A stretch of DNA of 64,000 nt. It comes from Eleginops maclovinus. Taxonomy: Eukaryota > Chordata > Actinopteri > Perciformes > Eleginopidae. The stretch's first letter is position 1. Every line of letters starts with the position of its first letter. The DNA lies in assembly GCF_036324505.1 (NCBI RefSeq), contig NC_086369.1, forward strand, positions 16,154,281 to 16,218,280, given 5' to 3'. Made by a program: the position numbers and the translations under genes. The notes under the pieces were generated by a model. The model searched no databases. It was not told the origin of the DNA and saw only the letters and a program-made list of their open reading frames with translations. Positions 40,501 to 51,700 of the stretch are shown in pieces.

Positions 40501-41028
40501 TTTCAACAAACATCAACCCCCCCCCCCCCCCCCCAGGGCAGAAATGTTAGTATTTAACCCTCAACTTTCCCCTTAACTACGAGTCTAAAGCCAACTTCAT
40601 CTTCGTTTGTTTTATTTAAACATGGTACACTGGTGTTATTGTCAGTTTAACTTTTAGAAATCAGGACTTTTATTTGTAGTGGAGAACTTTAGGACCAAAG
40701 TATTTTGACAGTTCGACGAAAGACCAACCAAATGTGGAGCTAATTTGACAACATGTAGGTTAAATATCATAATAATGAGTATGTTGTAGTAGCTGATAAT
40801 CAGTTTGTAAGCTTCAATGTGACTGAAAGTAAACAGTTAGCTAACCGTCGTGTTATCAGTGGAAAACTCACCCTCCAGAATCTGAACTATCGCGTTGAAC
40901 TCCTCCAGCTTGCCCTCCTTGAACCGCCGACACAGACTGACGAACAGAAAGTCCACTATCCAGCCCGTGGTGACCTCGTTAACTCGGGAAAACTCCCACA
41001 TGATTCTGTTGATGTTATCAGACTCCAT
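37559..41028 (-). CDS. terf1: telomeric repeat-binding factor 1, nine exons, complete
   Basis: TERF1 (TRF1) is the shelterin subunit that binds double-stranded TTAGGG as a homodimer. Exons on the minus strand: 41028-40872, 40279-40190, 40051-39924, 39772-39686, 39595-39452, 38597-38233, 38086-37989, 37883-37813, 37720-37559. Phases join to 433 aa (human 439). The TRFH dimerisation domain spans roughly residues 17-200 (TTGWIVDFLFVSLCRRFKEG near its start). Residues 203-323 are a hinge with 15 DVV-type pentapeptides. The C-terminal telobox Myb domain (about 381-430) has RHGTGRWAKMLLDYDF and TMLKDRWRTLMK. The start has a good context (ACAAACATGG); an in-frame ATG at 41121 is less likely. The N-terminus lacks the acidic region and tankyrase-binding motif of mammalian TRF1. 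Confidence 0.95.
38275..38560 (-). repeat. 15-bp coding minisatellite in terf1 exon 6
   Basis: On the coding strand the unit is close to gcgcaggacgttgtg. Fifteen copies encode D/E-V-V-A/T-Q/K/E, followed by three GKETQ/GKEMQ pentapeptides. The reading frame is kept throughout. Confidence 0.95.
39757..39772 (-). repeat. short (TG)n inside terf1 exon 4
   Basis: The first bases of exon 4 are TC followed by six TG units, encoding SVCVC directly after the 3' splice site. Confidence 0.85.
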
Positions 41029-41121
41029 GTTTGTTATGTTTAGCTTCTCCTTCCTCTTTGGAGGCGCTATGATTCCCGCGCTGTTTCCGGTTTCCCGCGT
41101 TTTACAAGCGCGTATCAGCAT

Positions 41122-41140
41122 GCAGCGCCGCCCTTGTGGC
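41122..41140 (-). promoter_or_regulatory. CTCF-like motif upstream of terf1
   Basis: Minus strand CCACAAGGGCGGCGCTG resembles the CTCF core. It lies about 95 bp upstream of the terf1 ATG. Confidence 0.35.
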
Positions 41141-41182
41141 CGGGAGGAAAAACTACAGCTTTTTACACCAGCCTCTCAAATA

Positions 41183-41290
41183 CATTCAAGGCTTTATTGT
41201 TCTATGTGCAGCAGCTACAGTGTAGATATGGCAATAGAAAACACAAGTCAACATATGCAACATCATATATATAGGAAATAAAACAAATAA
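41183..41290 (-). mobile_element. LINE 3'-end-like fragment upstream of terf1
   Basis: Plus strand ttcaaggctttattgttcta followed by tgtgcagcagc resembles the element at 10491-10640, in the same orientation. Confidence 0.4.
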
Positions 41291-44200
41291 TACTCATTTA
41301 AAAATGTAAATAGTGGAAGAAGAAATAGGTTCCAGACCAATGTGCAAGTGATGCACCTGAAGTACACTATATACATATCAGAACTTAATAAATACAATAA
41401 GCTAAATGTTGCAGAGAATATTGTAAGTAGTGTATTGTAAGTAAATGCAGGAGTCTATATAGAATAAGATGGACAAGAACAGAATGTAAAATATGAGGAA
41501 TTCCTCACTTTGATATCATATTAAATTGAATATATCTGTGGGTTTAGGACTGACAAAACAGCACATTTAAAGGCATCACCTTGGACTTGAAGAAACTGGA
41601 ATGGACAGTGTTATTTAACCTTCACAATAATGTGTAATAAACTCAGAAAGTTTATTACACATTATTGATTTCTTTGGTAAGGTTTAATGGTCAAGGTGCA
41701 GTTAAAACAATAACAACAATAATACCAATTACTCCTTTTTTGGTTTTGGACCAATGACTCCTAATTTGCATATATTCAGGTCAGAATGTGCAAAAAAACA
41801 AACAAACAAACAACAAAAATATGTATAAAATAAAACAGAGAAAGTTAAAGTTATATAATGATCATAAGTAACTTTAGCTCATGTAAAATATGTGTATTTA
41901 TAAGAACGTGTATTGTTAGAGTTTGTGCTACATGTTCACTGTTTAGTAGTGTATTTATTTTACAATAAATAAAGAATAATATACATCCGATGATCCTTAT
42001 GGAGCATAATAATGCCTCCAGAACATGCAGATGTGACCTACAAACAGCAGCTCATTTGTGCAGCAGAAATCACACAACGCATGAGTTATATACACATTTA
42101 TTTGTTATTCTGCATATGCTAATAGACGTCATGGGGAACAATGCTCTACAGAAATGTTGACATACATGTACCATGACAAAGTGTTCTGTGGTCACATAGT
42201 TGTTCGGACTACGACATGCATACAAAGATGTTGCTTCATAAAGAAACAGTCTGTAGCTCAGAATAAGAATACTCTCCAAAAGCTGAAATCCAAAAGTGCT
42301 AAGAGGCAGAATACACAGAAGAGACGTAAGAAGAATAAACGATGGAGAATCAGGGAGCAACGTTTTTGGAAAGCACGCATGAGTGACACGGACGATACCC
42401 GTTCTCTCAGAGAAAAATAAAGACACAACCTTTACACACGTGATGCCGCTGTGAGACAGTCCACACACACACCATCCCAAGGACATATGGCTGATCAATC
42501 CAAATCCCTCATCCCTCTACCCTAAACCTGTCCAGATGAAGGATCGATCGAGGCTAACACGGAGACACGAGTACCACAAACGAGGGATGACACGTACAAC
42601 TAATTCAAAATAAATTATGAAAAGGTTATCAACAAACCTTCCTTCGTAAAGAAAATTAAAAACCAATGACGCTGACCCGCATCCTAAACAAAGAACCTGT
42701 TTCCATAGATGAGTGTGATTACTGGGTTATTATGGTCTGGGTGAACAGCATGCACACAGACAGAAAGGAAATATGGACCTAAACTGATTTCACTTCTCCT
42801 CTTTAAGGGTTACTTCTTCATCTTTCAACCTGGACTCTCATTTGTGACCCTAGCCCTAGGTGTGTAATGGCTCGGTTAATGGGCTTTAATGTAATATATA
42901 AGAGGCGATTCCACACTAATAATGCTTGTTTATGCCGCTGACCGTTGTAGATCGTTATCGGACATTATAGAAATGATCCCTCAGAGAAATCTAGTGTATC
43001 GTCACATTTTGCTTGATATGTTCTGTTTGTTATTGTGACTTTGTGCTGGAAGACAATGGTTTAACTTCAGTTAGAAAGAAGAGTGCCTGTGTTGTTGAGT
43101 AATATCTAAAAGGTATTTGCAGGATATGTAGCCAATATGTGGATGCAAAGTGAGATTTAAAAAGACTTCTCCCAACCAGACACCTAGTAAAAACAACATT
43201 TAATTCCCCTTCAGGGTCCGACATTAGTAAACACAATCTGAGTCTCAGTCAGAGGCAAAAACGTTTTTCTGAAGTGGGAATACTGCAGAATGCTGCTTCT
43301 TCCACCACTGTATAAGAAATGCAAGTAAAAGCTTCAAAGTCACTGCTCATGAAACTGAAAGAGGAATAATGCATTGCTGTTTGCACATCTAAACGAAAGA
43401 CAATTGCAAAGTAATGCAGAAATACCCAACTGAAGATACAAACGCAGCATCAGCATCAACTTAAAGGTATTTGCAGAATTGCCCAAAGACTCCAGGTTGA
43501 GAGATATTGACGCTACCCTAAAACTCTGCTAGCTTTCCCTCTTCCTCACCTTCCTTTCCCCCATTGATCACCGTGCCTGAGGCATGCCGTGGGGTTGAAT
43601 CCCCCAAAGCTCTATGGTGTCAGCATGGGACATAATCAGATGAATCAGCTCAGTGATCTCTTCCTGTCTCTCTGTGGTTAGGTTTCTCTCTAAAGCGCAC
43701 CAGTATAACCTCTCCTTCCTGCAGACTGACGGGTGGACACTGGATGGCGGTGCACAGATTACCGAGGAGGAGGGAGAAAAAATTGCCGCTCCTTTTTCCC
43801 CGGGAGCCAAGACATCAATGTGGATTTGACAACATCACCGTTTCAAAGAAAGTACAGAAGTATTTGACATTAGCTGTTAAAGAAAAAACAGAGAATCCAA
43901 TTGGAACATCAGAGAGTTATAGAAAACCTGAGAACTCAATGCTTGTATCTATTACATAAAGACCTGATTTCTCCTATAAAATTAGAATTTTCTGTACAGT
44001 GCTATATGAACAAAGCAAAATGACTTGCTACCTTCTCATAAACAGCGGTGTTATGAAAAGGCACGCATCATTTCAACCACCATATGGCAGGAAATTGTGG
44101 TCGTGCTCCACTTTGGTTTAGAAAAAATAGAATCATTCTCAACGTTAATTCACAAAAAACATAAAACCCATTTTGTGTGGCCATTGAACTAAGATTATCT

Positions 44201-46051
44201 TTAATTTCCCCCCCAGTTAGTCAGACTTTAATGTAAATCTAACAGCAATATAAAAGGCCCAGAGTGGTCAATTTGGATTTCTCCCACAGAAAATCAAATT
44301 TGAGGTCCATTAATATCTGGCGTTAAAGTGCTAGAAAGCAAATGCCAGACGTTTAATATACGAAAGAAAGTAAAAGTCAAATTGCATTGTGAGATTCTGG
44401 AACTTGTAATACTGTTTGTTGCCTCGTATTAAAGATATAACATTGGAAAAATACAAGTAATTTTCTGCCTGTACACTTACAAATCCCGTAGACAGAAAAT
44501 AAAGTGCCACGATTCTTGGCCTGCATAGATTGCAGTATGCGGTATTGCACATTCCACACCTCTCTGTGAGAACAGAAAACATGATAACAACAACAACAAC
44601 AACAACAACAATAAGAAGAAAACAACGATTAAAATCCCCCACGTACTTCCTGTCTGTACCGTCCTGGTACCACGAGTACTCACGCTGAAACACAAACCCA
44701 GAAAAAAAGGCAAACATACAACGAATATTTTCAGTCAGTGTAAAACAAAAGCGAGACAGAAGACGAGAGAAAGAGACAAAATAAACTCCTTTGGGTTTAA
44801 GTTTGACTGAAAATACTTTTCTTCACAATGAAACACAATAAATACAGTCCAAGACACGACGGATTTACAAAAAAATGCCTTAAATTATCAGCAGGATGGG
44901 ATCAAACTTGCAGTAGTATGAGGGACGATGGACACAATGCAGGAAAATAAATCAAAACATAACTACTGTCATCATACACGGTATATGTTGCTATGCAGCT
45001 GAGATAGATGAAGCTGTGCTTGATTTGGTCCGTAATATCAAAGGGAATATCGTCTTTTTTGTGTTTCTCTATCCCTTTTGCCAAAAATGTATAATTATAG
45101 TGTAAAGCATATCTGTGTAGTAATGACCAGATCTACTGTGCTGAATAAATACATCTGTTTTATTGAATCTCACTTACCTAACTGCAGGTTTACCTCTACA
45201 ACCAACCTAGACCTACATTTATTCCTTAGGACTACTTTAAGATGTATAATCTGAGAGTATAATAAGATTTACTGGGGTTTTGCATGGATCCTTAAACCTT
45301 GTCCTAACTTCTGAAACCAGGTGTAGATATTGTCAGGAGCAGGATTGCTGATATTTGGCGCCTACAGGTGTTTTTTGGGGAGGTGTTTTTGTCCATTTTT
45401 TTTGCCCACTATCAACTGAACAGTCGTTATGAAAACCAAAAGCAATAATGTTACAGTTTCACACGCCATTAATCATACGAGAAAACATTACAGGGTCATC
45501 ATGGGAACACTTTGCATTTCCACAAAAGGTAATGATATGTTTTTTTATTTTTATAGGTCGCTACGATGCAACACCCGGTCTGAGGGCTTTCAATTTCAAC
45601 CCTTTCCTCGACTCCCTTTTCACATTTGTACCTCCAGAGACATTTCCTCCATCCTGTGCATTGCCTTAGATGTCCCGGTATTTACAGTGGAGCGCTTTCA
45701 GCAAACTAAGCACCGTAAAATATATGTCTTTTTTTAAATGCATGCTTTTTACAGATAAGTCCCTCTGTGCATTTCCTTCTTCTGCTTGAAAAAGGAGACT
45801 GTCATTATGTACATCTGGAGGAGAGAAGTGTCTATAGAAGTGTCCCTCGAGAGCCTCCTCTTCAAAAGTCTTCCACACTCTGCGGCACTGCAGTTTCTTT
45901 TTCAGCAACACACAACGACACAAGTAAAAGGGACTTGTCATGCCATGCAAAAATATCTTTCACTAGAACTGAAACCTCTTCCTGTCTGCTCTCCACACGC
46001 CGGGCTGAGGTTGCAGAGGGTCATTCTGTCCAATCGGGAGCTTCTCTACAG
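41291..46051. other. intergenic region and probable kcnb2 3' UTR
   Basis: AT-rich sequence without a supported gene. The part next to 46051 is the 3' UTR of kcnb2; minus-strand AATAAA candidates occur at several points (for example near 45156) and the end cannot be fixed. An (AAC)n tract lies at 44585-44611. The left part is terf1 upstream sequence. Confidence 0.5.
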
Positions 46052-47968
46052 TCACATGCTGGTTTCGCAGCTCGGAGACAGGCTGCCGTCCCCGGGTATC
46101 AGGTGGATGTCAGATGTAAACATGTGGTTCTCTACTTTGTGTCCGCTCTGGTTGCTGTCAGCCTTCACTTCCTCTCCTTGGGTGCAATTTTGTGCGGATG
46201 TGTTGGGCGACAAGGGTCCGACTGCAGCGCCTGCCACCTCCATCAGATGCTTCTCTTCGTGGTTCTCCGTGGACTGATCTTCATCGCCTGGCGGCGTGTC
46301 CACCACCAGCCTCTTGGGCGGCAGCGGGCAGGTCTCCTCCTCTGAGATGGGGAGCAGCTCATCGGTGCTGGGGATGAGTGGAGACATCTCTCCGTCCGGG
46401 GTCTCGTCTTCCAGGATGCTGGAGCTGATGTCTCCAGGAGAGGTAGTGCTGGGCGGAGTCAGCGGGCCTTCAGCGGGCGACTTGTTGACGTTCAAGCCTT
46501 TTATTTTAGTAGGGTTACTGCCCCTCACAGAGCTCTGGATGTTCCCCTGGAGCTCTGATCCGTCCCCTGGGTTGGTGGGTTTGTAGAGGCCATCTCTGAG
46601 TGTGACGCCCGGAGAGCTGTCCTCATCGATGGCCCTCAGTCTGCTGAGATCCAGATAGGGTGGTGCCCTCGGGTGCCTGAGTCGACATGTCGCGGTGTCT
46701 TCCTTTTTAAAATTAGAGTCTGTTCTGTTGGACGAGCAGCCCGCTGGTGAGGAGGGTTGCACCTCCGTCATCTCCAGCTCTACTTCCTCCTTCAGTGTCA
46801 CCTCGGGGCTCTGAGGTTTCCTCGGGGAGACGGGCCCGGTCACGGTTGTGCTCAGAGTGCTCATGGAGCTGTTCGTGTTGAGGTTGCTCAGGGACTGGGA
46901 CTTGCTCATCTGGTTGTACATCTCCTCCAGCTTCTGCACGTTAAGGTGCTGCGGGGTCCGGTTGACCCGCTGCGGACTCCCTGTGGTGTTGACAGTGATG
47001 CGCTGAGGCGAACTCTGCAACTCCTGGTTCTGGTTCGCTGGAGACTTCAGGTCCGACTCGGAGGAGGCGTGCCTGGTGGTGCTGCCCCAGTGTCTGGGCG
47101 ACATGTGATTCTCCAGGGAGATTTTGTCCTCTCCTTTCTCCACCACCACGTCCATCAGCTCCATGCTGCGGGCGAAGGCATCTTTGAGGTTCATCGACAC
47201 AATGCTGCCGTTCCTCTTGGCTCTCTCCAGAGCCTCCCTCCTCTTGATGGCCTTCTCCTGCCTCTTCTGCTCCTTGTAGAACTCAGAGAAGTTGTTCACA
47301 ATGATGGGGATGGGCAGAGCAATGACCAGCACCCCTGCAATGCAGCAGAGCCCCCCCACAATCTTACCCAGTAACGTCTGTGGGTAAATGTCCCCGTAGC
47401 CCACGGTGGTCATCGTGATGGTTGCCCACCAGAACGAGGCGGGGATACTGGTGAATTTAGTGGCGTCCTCGTCCTTCTCGGCAAAGAACACCAAGCTGGA
47501 GAATATCATGATGCCCATGGCGAGGAACAAAATGAGCAGCCCCAGTTCGTTGTAGCTCCTCCTCAGGGTGAACCCGAGGGACTGGAGACCCGTGGAGTGC
47601 CGGGCAAGCTTCAGGATCCTCAATATTCTCATGATCCTGAATATCTGCACCACGCGGCGGACATTCTGAAACTGCAGCACGCTCCTGTTGGACTCCGTCA
47701 GGAAGATGGTGACGTAGTAGGGCAGGATGGCCAGCAGGTCGATGACGTTCAGCGGGCCCTTGAAGAACTTCCACTTGTTGGGAGAGGAGAGGAAGCGGAG
47801 GAGGTACTCCATGGTGAACCAGGCGATGCACACCGCCTCCACGTGGGCCAGCTGGGGGTTATCGTTGGCCTGGCCGAACTCGTCGAGCACCTGCAGCTCC
47901 GGCAAGGTGTTGAGAGACAGAGCGATGGTGGACAGGACGATGAACAGGATCGAGATGATGGCCAGGAC
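46052..47968 (-). CDS. kcnb2: voltage-gated potassium channel Kv2.2, last coding exon (partial gene)
   Basis: This exon begins after a consensus acceptor (CTCTTTTTCCAG) in phase 0 and runs 638 codons to the stop. It encodes all six membrane segments: S1 (residues 1-22), the S4 voltage sensor [20 protein letters not shown] (104-123), the selectivity filter TVGYGD (188-193) and S6 with the PIPIIV gate (220-225). The long cytoplasmic tail includes the clustering (PRC) region with [10 protein letters not shown] (348-357), the FFAT-like site by which Kv2 channels bind VAP proteins at ER-plasma membrane junctions. The N-terminal T1 domain is encoded by upstream exons not found in the remaining 16 kb. 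Assignment to kcnb2 rather than kcnb1 rests on synteny with terf1 and sbspon. Confidence 0.96.
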   Translation of the reverse strand, partial: VLAIISILFIVLSTIALSLNTLPELQVLDEFGQANDNPQLAHVEAVCIAWFTMEYLLRFLSSPNKWKFFKGPLNVIDLLAILPYYVTIFLTESNRSVLQFQNVRRVVQIFRIMRILRILKLARHSTGLQSLGFTLRRSYNELGLLILFLAMGIMIFSSLVFFAEKDEDATKFTSIPASFWWATITMTTVGYGDIYPQTLLGKIVGGLCCIAGVLVIALPIPIIVNNFSEFYKEQKRQEKAIKRREALERAKRNGSIVSMNLKDAFARSMELMDVVVEKGEDKISLENHMSPRHWGSTTRHASSESDLKSPANQNQELQSSPQRITVNTTGSPQRVNRTPQHLNVQKLEEMYNQMSKSQSLSNLNTNSSMSTLSTTVTGPVSPRKPQSPEVTLKEEVELEMTEVQPSSPAGCSSNRTDSNFKKEDTATCRLRHPRAPPYLDLSRLRAIDEDSSPGVTLRDGLYKPTNPGDGSELQGNIQSSVRGSNPTKIKGLNVNKSPAEGPLTPPSTTSPGDISSSILEDETPDGEMSPLIPSTDELLPISEEETCPLPPKRLVVDTPPGDEDQSTENHEEKHLMEVAGAAVGPLSPNTSAQNCTQGEEVKADSNQSGHKVENHMFTSDIHLIPGDGSLSPSCETSM

Positions 47969-48229
47969 CTGGAAAAAGAGAGGAATAAAATGTGAGCACG
48001 ACAACAGGAAGTGATGCTGAAAGGATGTAATGGATAGTAATGGTGAATGTTTTGTTTGCATGGACAGAAGACGAGGGCACGGTAATGGAAAAAAGGACAA
48101 AAGAAGGAAACAAATGAGTCATTAAATCTTGAATGAATGCAACAGTGAAGGATGGATTATCAAGCGAGGGCGGTATTTAAATAAAGGGGAAAAAACTAGG
48201 GCAGAAATCTATTTTGGAAATTGGGGAGG

Positions 48230-48230
<1 letters not shown>

Positions 48231-48322
<92 letters not shown>
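48231..48322. repeat. (TG)n microsatellite
   Basis: Pure dinucleotide array about 260 bp upstream of the kcnb2 exon. Confidence 0.97.
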
Positions 48323-48323
<1 letters not shown>

Positions 48324-49878
48324 CAGATGAGAGGATGAAGGGATTCTGGCTCCACCTGTTGGCATCAGTCTATACTTCCCTCTGTCTCAGTAATTGTTTG
48401 CTTTCAGTGATAAAAGAAACTAAAAACTTCTGATAGTTCTTGCAGAAATCACAATGCTTTTAAATCGCTCCCTGTGCACGCTGCTCAGTAAATGAATGGG
48501 TAAGAACATCCTGCATAATCCTGCCAGGTCAGCTCTTTACCAGGATTTATTGACCTAGATGGATTAAATGTGCCCTTAATTGTCCTGGCAGAGGTTTGGT
48601 TTTTGTGAGGTGAGTGTTTGACTGCGACAGCGTGTTGTGTGTTGCTGCAGAGTGAGAAGGAGCTTCTTTAGTACTGTAGTGCTACATGTTTTATCAGTGC
48701 CTTGCAAAAGCAAAGAGATATAACTCTTTACAGTGCTGCAGGGATGAGCTGATGCCCTTTGAGTCTCCTCCCACACAGGTGAAGAGTATCTGTCCTACAC
48801 ACTGTAGTTCTGCAGCATTGCTTCAACAATCAACTCCGATCCAGTGCACGGACCAATCTGCATTCTTCAGAGTGAAGTCCTCCATGACCTGAGCTATATA
48901 AAGCCTATTAAAATCTAATGAAATAAGATTGAAGAGTCTCAGACAAGATGGGAAAACAAGGCTCCCTGAATACTGATCACACGCTGCATCCTGTGAGACT
49001 AACAGGGGATGCAATGCAGGGAAGGAGCTCAAGGATTCAGGGGTCAGACATTCCTATAGTCCGTCCATTAGCCTCTGGCACACGGGGATACAATTGGCTG
49101 TATACTTATAACAGTGCCTGAAATAAAGCTAAGAAATTCTCTCTATGAGGGTAAGAGAAGAAGGGGAATGAGACGTGTTATCACTGAGGAATGCTGCTGC
49201 TGCTGATTAGGTTAAACCTATTAGCAGCTAAGTGAGGCAACCTGTGCATGGCCTGGCAGCTGAGAGAAGCTGGAGTCTCACAGAGGATGCACACAATCCA
49301 GAACTTTTGGCTGGAACATTTGAGGCTCATCGTCCGGACGTAGAGGAGTAGATTAGGTATAATCTACACCGTGACTGCACACTTTTAAAAATGGCTCTGG
49401 TTCAGAAATTGAACTTCAGGAAATCATTTTCAAAATAGTTTTAAGCGTGGAATCAAGCCGAGCAACTTTGTGATGCATTGTGACATAAAACCGTTGATTT
49501 TGAGCAAAGAAAACCATTAAAAACTGGAAGTACCCATCCCATAAACCATTGCAATTGTGTCACAAGAGAAAAATAACCATAAATTAAGACGTGCATGGAT
49601 TATTTGTCGCCCTTTTTATGAGGAATTCAAAGACAAGCTGCCAAGATGATTCGATTTCAAATCTGTGAGCAGACCATGGAGGTTTCTCTGAGTTTACTGT
49701 GAGTAAATTAAACAGCCTAAAAAAACCCACTTAATGATGAAAACGCCTCTCTTAAGGTCAGTCATTCTTTAAACCTTAAATCATCTTTATTTAGACCCAC
49801 ACTTCCTGCCCAGAGGACACAGGTAATCTTTGACTCTTCAACACTCTGCAGCAGGTGAGCCCTTTAAAGCGGTGCTAT

Positions 49879-49992
<114 letters not shown>

Positions 49993-51319
49993 TGGAGGGA
50001 GAAAGTGATTAATGTTTTCACTGACCCACACCCATGCAATCTCACCTTCCCACGCGCCCGTGCACCCCGTGCTCACGGACATTTGAGCGCGAGGATGAGC
50101 AACGCTGAGGTGGCTCGCATTAACCTACTGTAATTGAGTGGGAGTAGTTAAGAAGATCAATTACTTGGACTCGGTCTGTCCGCCGCCCCTGATCTGCATG
50201 TGTGGCGGCATTATCGGTAGTATCGCATGCTGTGACAGCGGGATTAAAAGAAAAGCGGAAGCGATCGCGGTCGCGTCGGTTGCACTGGAAGGAACCCGAG
50301 CCGGGGGAAGAGACAGGAAATGAAACGAGATATTTAACTGAATCGGACACTTGCAGGACTCGGAGCAGGAGGTCAAAGAGTAAAACAACGGGGATGAAAA
50401 GGTCACTAGTGCCCTGATCTGTTACCAAACTAATCAATGCTACCTGCTGAACAAGCTGCATACAGACGATGAGCTAGAGACACATTTTACTGGAACTGTT
50501 TTAGAGAATAAACATCAGAATTAAAAGCTAAATTAAAGCGATTATGAGTCAGACATGGTTTATATTTAGTATGTCCTCAAATAAAGTTAGTTTGAAGGCT
50601 TCTCTTTCTCCCTCCTGTGCAGGATCAGACCCCTGACCTCAGACAGGTCATGTCAAGGCCAGTCGTGACACCTGATTGGCTCAGACGTGTGATATAACGT
50701 CTTCTCATGATTCAGGCTCTCCCTGCTGCAGAGAGCATGACTGTGCAGAAAACTGCTTTGACAGATGGAGAAAGAGGGAGATTTATGGGATGTCACATGA
50801 CTTTCATTTTTATACAATACCCTGAGGAGCTCCCTGGGTGCTGAGCACATTATGAAACACACTTAAAACAGAAAAAGAAATCACTTGATGAGTGTTGTCA
50901 GAAAAACAAAAACCAGCTGGCTCAATCCCTCCAGGGACAGCTTAAAAAACGCTTTATCAGACTATCTTTCACCCTCACGATTTCATTCCCAGAGCTCCTT
51001 TAAAGGTACCATAAGACCCCCCGAGACCCGGTGGAGAGTGTGAAGTTGATCCAGAGGAGGAATCAGTGAGTTAAGAGCTCTCTGGAGCCTCTTCTCCGAG
51101 CCGCTGTTCATTTCCATCCTCCGCCGCCCGACATCTCAACAACTACTCTTGAAATTGCGAGACTCACCTTTCCCCTCCTCCTTTAAATTCCTGCAGGAGG
51201 AATGAAAAGGCCCACTAACTCCTCTCTAAGTGTCCTGTCATCAGTGACAGCCTGTGGTTACACCTCTGCAGCTGCATCATACATCAGTTTGACAGAAGAC
51301 AGAGGAGAAATAACCTGCC

Positions 51320-51700
51320 GCGACACACCAGCGGCCCCCCTGCCAGCCCGGGGGAGGCTATTGATCGGGAACACATCACATTATGGACACCGAGCCAAGC
51401 CCAGCAAGCCCCTATTGATCTCAGAGCTCTTATGGACCATGATCCACCTCGTAGGTCCCCACTGGCTCCCTCCTTCTTTGTGTCATCAATTTGTGCTGGA
51501 CAAATTGAGCTATTTCTCAGGTATGATAATTTTTTGCTGCAGAATCAATCCGAGCGATTATGGGTCTGGTAATGCGGATTGATCCCGGGGTCCTCGGTGC
51601 TATTTCCTCTGCTGAGACCACCTCTTCCAGGGGGATAAGTGTTATGCATGCATTAAAACAAAGAGTACTTACGTTAATTAAATTAATTACAATCCTATCT
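51320..51700. promoter_or_regulatory. candidate conserved non-coding element
   Basis: Complex non-repetitive sequence with several TTGATC/GATTGAT and TTAATTAAATTAATTA homeobox-type motifs. Proposed by appearance only. Confidence 0.2.

Noticed and set aside
45429..45737. 102-codon plus-strand frame next to kcnb2
   Set aside because: It lies in the presumed kcnb2 3' UTR on the opposite strand and has no protein-like features.
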